This document shows positions 62,649-64,000 of a DNA stretch of 64,000 nucleotides, piece after piece; position 1 is the stretch's first letter; each line of letters opens with the position of its first letter. The stretch is from Metabacillus malikii. Lineage in GTDB: Bacteria; Bacillota; Bacilli; Bacillales; Bacillaceae. Position numbers and translations under genes: made by a program. The notes beneath the pieces were generated by a model that worked only from the letters and a program-made list of their open reading frames with translations, did no database searches and was not told where the DNA came from. The stretch lies in contig NZ_JAUSUD010000001.1 of the NCBI RefSeq assembly GCF_030813355.1, positions 124,001 to 188,000 on the forward strand. Reading direction: 5' to 3'.

Positions 62649-63371
62649 ATGGTAAAAGAATCAATTTTACTTATCGATGATGATAGTGATATTCTTTCGA
62701 TTCTAACGTTATACTTTACAAAAGAAAAATATACTGTCATTAGTGCTAGTAAAGGACAATTAGCCTTGCAGAAGGCTAAAGAATATCATCCTAGCATAAT
62801 CATTTTAGATGTTATGCTTCCTGATATGGATGGCTATGAAGTATGTCGGCTATTGAGACAACATACAAGCGTTCCAATTCTTTTTCTAAGTGCAAAAGAG
62901 GATGATTTTGATAAAATATTAGCTCACCGTATTGGTGGGGATGACTATATTACAAAACCGTTTAGTCCAGCTGTTCTCGTTGCAAAAGTACAAGCTCATT
63001 TACGGAGACAAAGGCCAAATTCACATTCTTTTTATGATACTAAACATTCGGAATCAGACCGTTTACTGACGTATCCTTCTATTACGATTGATAGAATGAA
63101 AGGTTTGGTTATCGTTCATAATAGACAAGTAACGTTATCGACTAAAGAATTCCAATTGCTATGTTTATTAGCGGAAAATCCAAACATAGTTTTTTCTGTA
63201 GAGCAATTGTATGAATATATATGGAGAGAAGAGGGGTTTGGTGACTATCGCACCGTTATGGTACATATTAGTAATCTAAGAAAGAAGATTGATCTCGACC
63301 CATCAAAGCCTCAATTAATTATAACAAAAAGGGGGAAGGGTTATATGTTCAACGAGCATCAATCAGGTTAA
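62649..63371 (+). CDS. OmpR-family response regulator
   Basis: A 240-residue response regulator. The receiver domain has acidic residues DDD at 10-12, the phosphorylated Asp54 in ILDVMLPDMDGYEV, Ser in LFLSAKEDD and Lys in DYITKPFSP. The C-terminal winged helix (about 140-240) ends DYRTVMVHISNLRKKIDLDP. It binds DNA after phosphorylation. The next gene, 210 bp downstream, begins a kinase-fold protein that probably contains the cognate histidine kinase. GAGGAGGGG precedes ATG 62649. Confidence 0.93.
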   Translation: MVKESILLIDDDSDILSILTLYFTKEKYTVISASKGQLALQKAKEYHPSIIILDVMLPDMDGYEVCRLLRQHTSVPILFLSAKEDDFDKILAHRIGGDDYITKPFSPAVLVAKVQAHLRRQRPNSHSFYDTKHSESDRLLTYPSITIDRMKGLVIVHNRQVTLSTKEFQLLCLLAENPNIVFSVEQLYEYIWREEGFGDYRTVMVHISNLRKKIDLDPSKPQLIITKRGKGYMFNEHQSG

Positions 63372-63581
63372 TATACGTCCTGTAACCTAAGTACTCTTAC
63401 ACTTTTTAAGTTTAGGAGGCAATTATAATCTAAATTTAGAGTTGAGTTTTTAACGGTATAACTTATTCGAGTGTTAGAGGAAAATAAGGTGAGAACATTG
63501 TGCTTGATGTGTACGGAATACGGCATGTATAATCAAAAACTATGCATGACAGTGCCTATTTTATAAGGAGAATAGAATGAG

Positions 63582-64000
63582 ATGAAGAACATTGCTGGTT
63601 ATGTATCACTTGAATTAATCGCAAATTATCAACATTCGACATTATATAGTGGATTTTCTACAAAGCTTAGGAAAAATGTACTTCTAAAAGTTGTAAATAC
63701 TAACTTTGCTAATAAAAATGTTATTGAGAATATCGAGAAAGAAATTCACACTTTACAAGGTTTAAACATTGACCAAATATTACAGCCACTTTTTATAGAT
63801 GAACAAGGAGAGTTAATGATTCTCGTCTACGAATATGAACCATTAATGTCTCTCGAACAATATTTGGAGTCGAAACAAGGCATATTATCCATTGCGGAAT
63901 TTTTTCCAATCGCAATATCAATTTCTAAAGCATATGTTCATCTGCATTTTCAACATATAATCCATAAAAATTGTAATCCCTCCACTATCCTCTTGAACCC
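63582..64000 (+). CDS. N-terminal kinase-like domain of a large sensor protein (cut by window edge)
   Basis: ATG 63582 opens a frame that runs off the window after 139 codons. It reads as the N-terminal half of a protein kinase fold: ANYQHSTLYSGFSTKLRKNV with the ATP-site Lys in NVLLKVVN, and IIHKNCNPSTILLNP where a catalytic loop is expected. This pattern is known from the very large bacterial Ser/Thr kinase-ATPase-GAF-histidine kinase proteins. Here His-Lys-Asn130 replaces the usual His-Lys/Arg-Asp, so the catalytic Asp is absent and the domain may not phosphorylate. AGGAG lies 11 bases upstream. The downstream domains lie outside the window. Confidence 0.7.
   Translation, partial: MKNIAGYVSLELIANYQHSTLYSGFSTKLRKNVLLKVVNTNFANKNVIENIEKEIHTLQGLNIDQILQPLFIDEQGELMILVYEYEPLMSLEQYLESKQGILSIAEFFPIAISISKAYVHLHFQHIIHKNCNPSTILLN

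Noticed and set aside
1-64000. CRISPR arrays, tRNA and rRNA genes
   Set aside because: I looked for regular short repeats with spacers, CCA-ending cloverleaf patterns and rRNA blocks and found none.

Overview
The window looks like the chromosome of a spore-forming, low-GC member of the Bacillaceae that is related to, but not, Bacillus subtilis. It carries several kinds of spore gene (alpha/beta-type SASP, H-type SASP, CotF-like coat proteins, sporulenol-type squalene cyclase, CdaS, YodL, YuzC) and a bacillithiol gene (bshB2). The gene order also follows, with losses and insertions, the B. subtilis yozD-yod-yoj-odhAB-yoc segment as I remember it. I see no rRNA, tRNA, CRISPR array, prophage or transposase gene. 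Names rest on recognising motifs and remembered homologues; no search was run.

Layout. 1-3.4 kb: an edge-truncated CDS, a YozD-like protein, a DUF2515-like protein, and a tiny His/Ser/Lys/Arg-rich protein translationally coupled to a Ser/Thr kinase. 3.4-9 kb: two repeat copies, yvbH, then yodM-yodL-deoD-yodJ, a Mug-type uracil-DNA glycosylase and yodI. 9-14.5 kb: a broken yodH methyltransferase, ctpA, the redox regulator yodB behind a perfect palindrome, a Gly/Tyr-rich protein, an Hsp20-like protein and an internally deleted rarD. 14.5-23 kb: yojF-bshB2 (bacillithiol), a MATE pump, cdaS (c-di-AMP), cwlS and the MoxR/VWA pair yojN-yojO. 23-33 kb: odhA-odhB (2-oxoglutarate dehydrogenase), a sodium-dependent transporter, and sqhC-sodF. 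33-44 kb: a GNAT enzyme, nrnB, a cupredoxin, a candidate structured RNA, a frameshifted MHYT-PAS-GGDEF-EAL gene, proC, ydjO, sspH, a LysM-CAP protein and an alpha/beta SASP. 44-53 kb: galM, hypothetical genes, helD, a nitroreductase and a glycerophosphodiesterase. 53-61 kb: gltC divergent from the glutamate synthase genes, then coat genes. 61-64 kb: an ORF with a possible CTG start, yuzC, an OmpR-type response regulator and the start of a kinase-fold signalling protein cut by the window edge.

Themes. odhAB and gltBD both draw on 2-oxoglutarate, with gltC as local regulator. Cell-wall functions recur (yodM, yodJ, ctpA, cwlS, CAP protein). Many genes are expected to act in sporulation. Five small genes too short or unusual for simple ORF calling are described: sspH, a 57-aa, a 50-aa and a 32-aa protein, and a 73-aa ORF with a CTG start.

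Notable structure. A family of about 380-bp non-coding repeats occurs in at least six places. Two full-length copies are flanked by short direct duplications, and the better one has perfect 12-bp terminal inverted repeats, so they look like small non-autonomous mobile elements. Three genes of the ancestral set are broken in different ways (yodH, rarD, MHYT-GGDEF-EAL).
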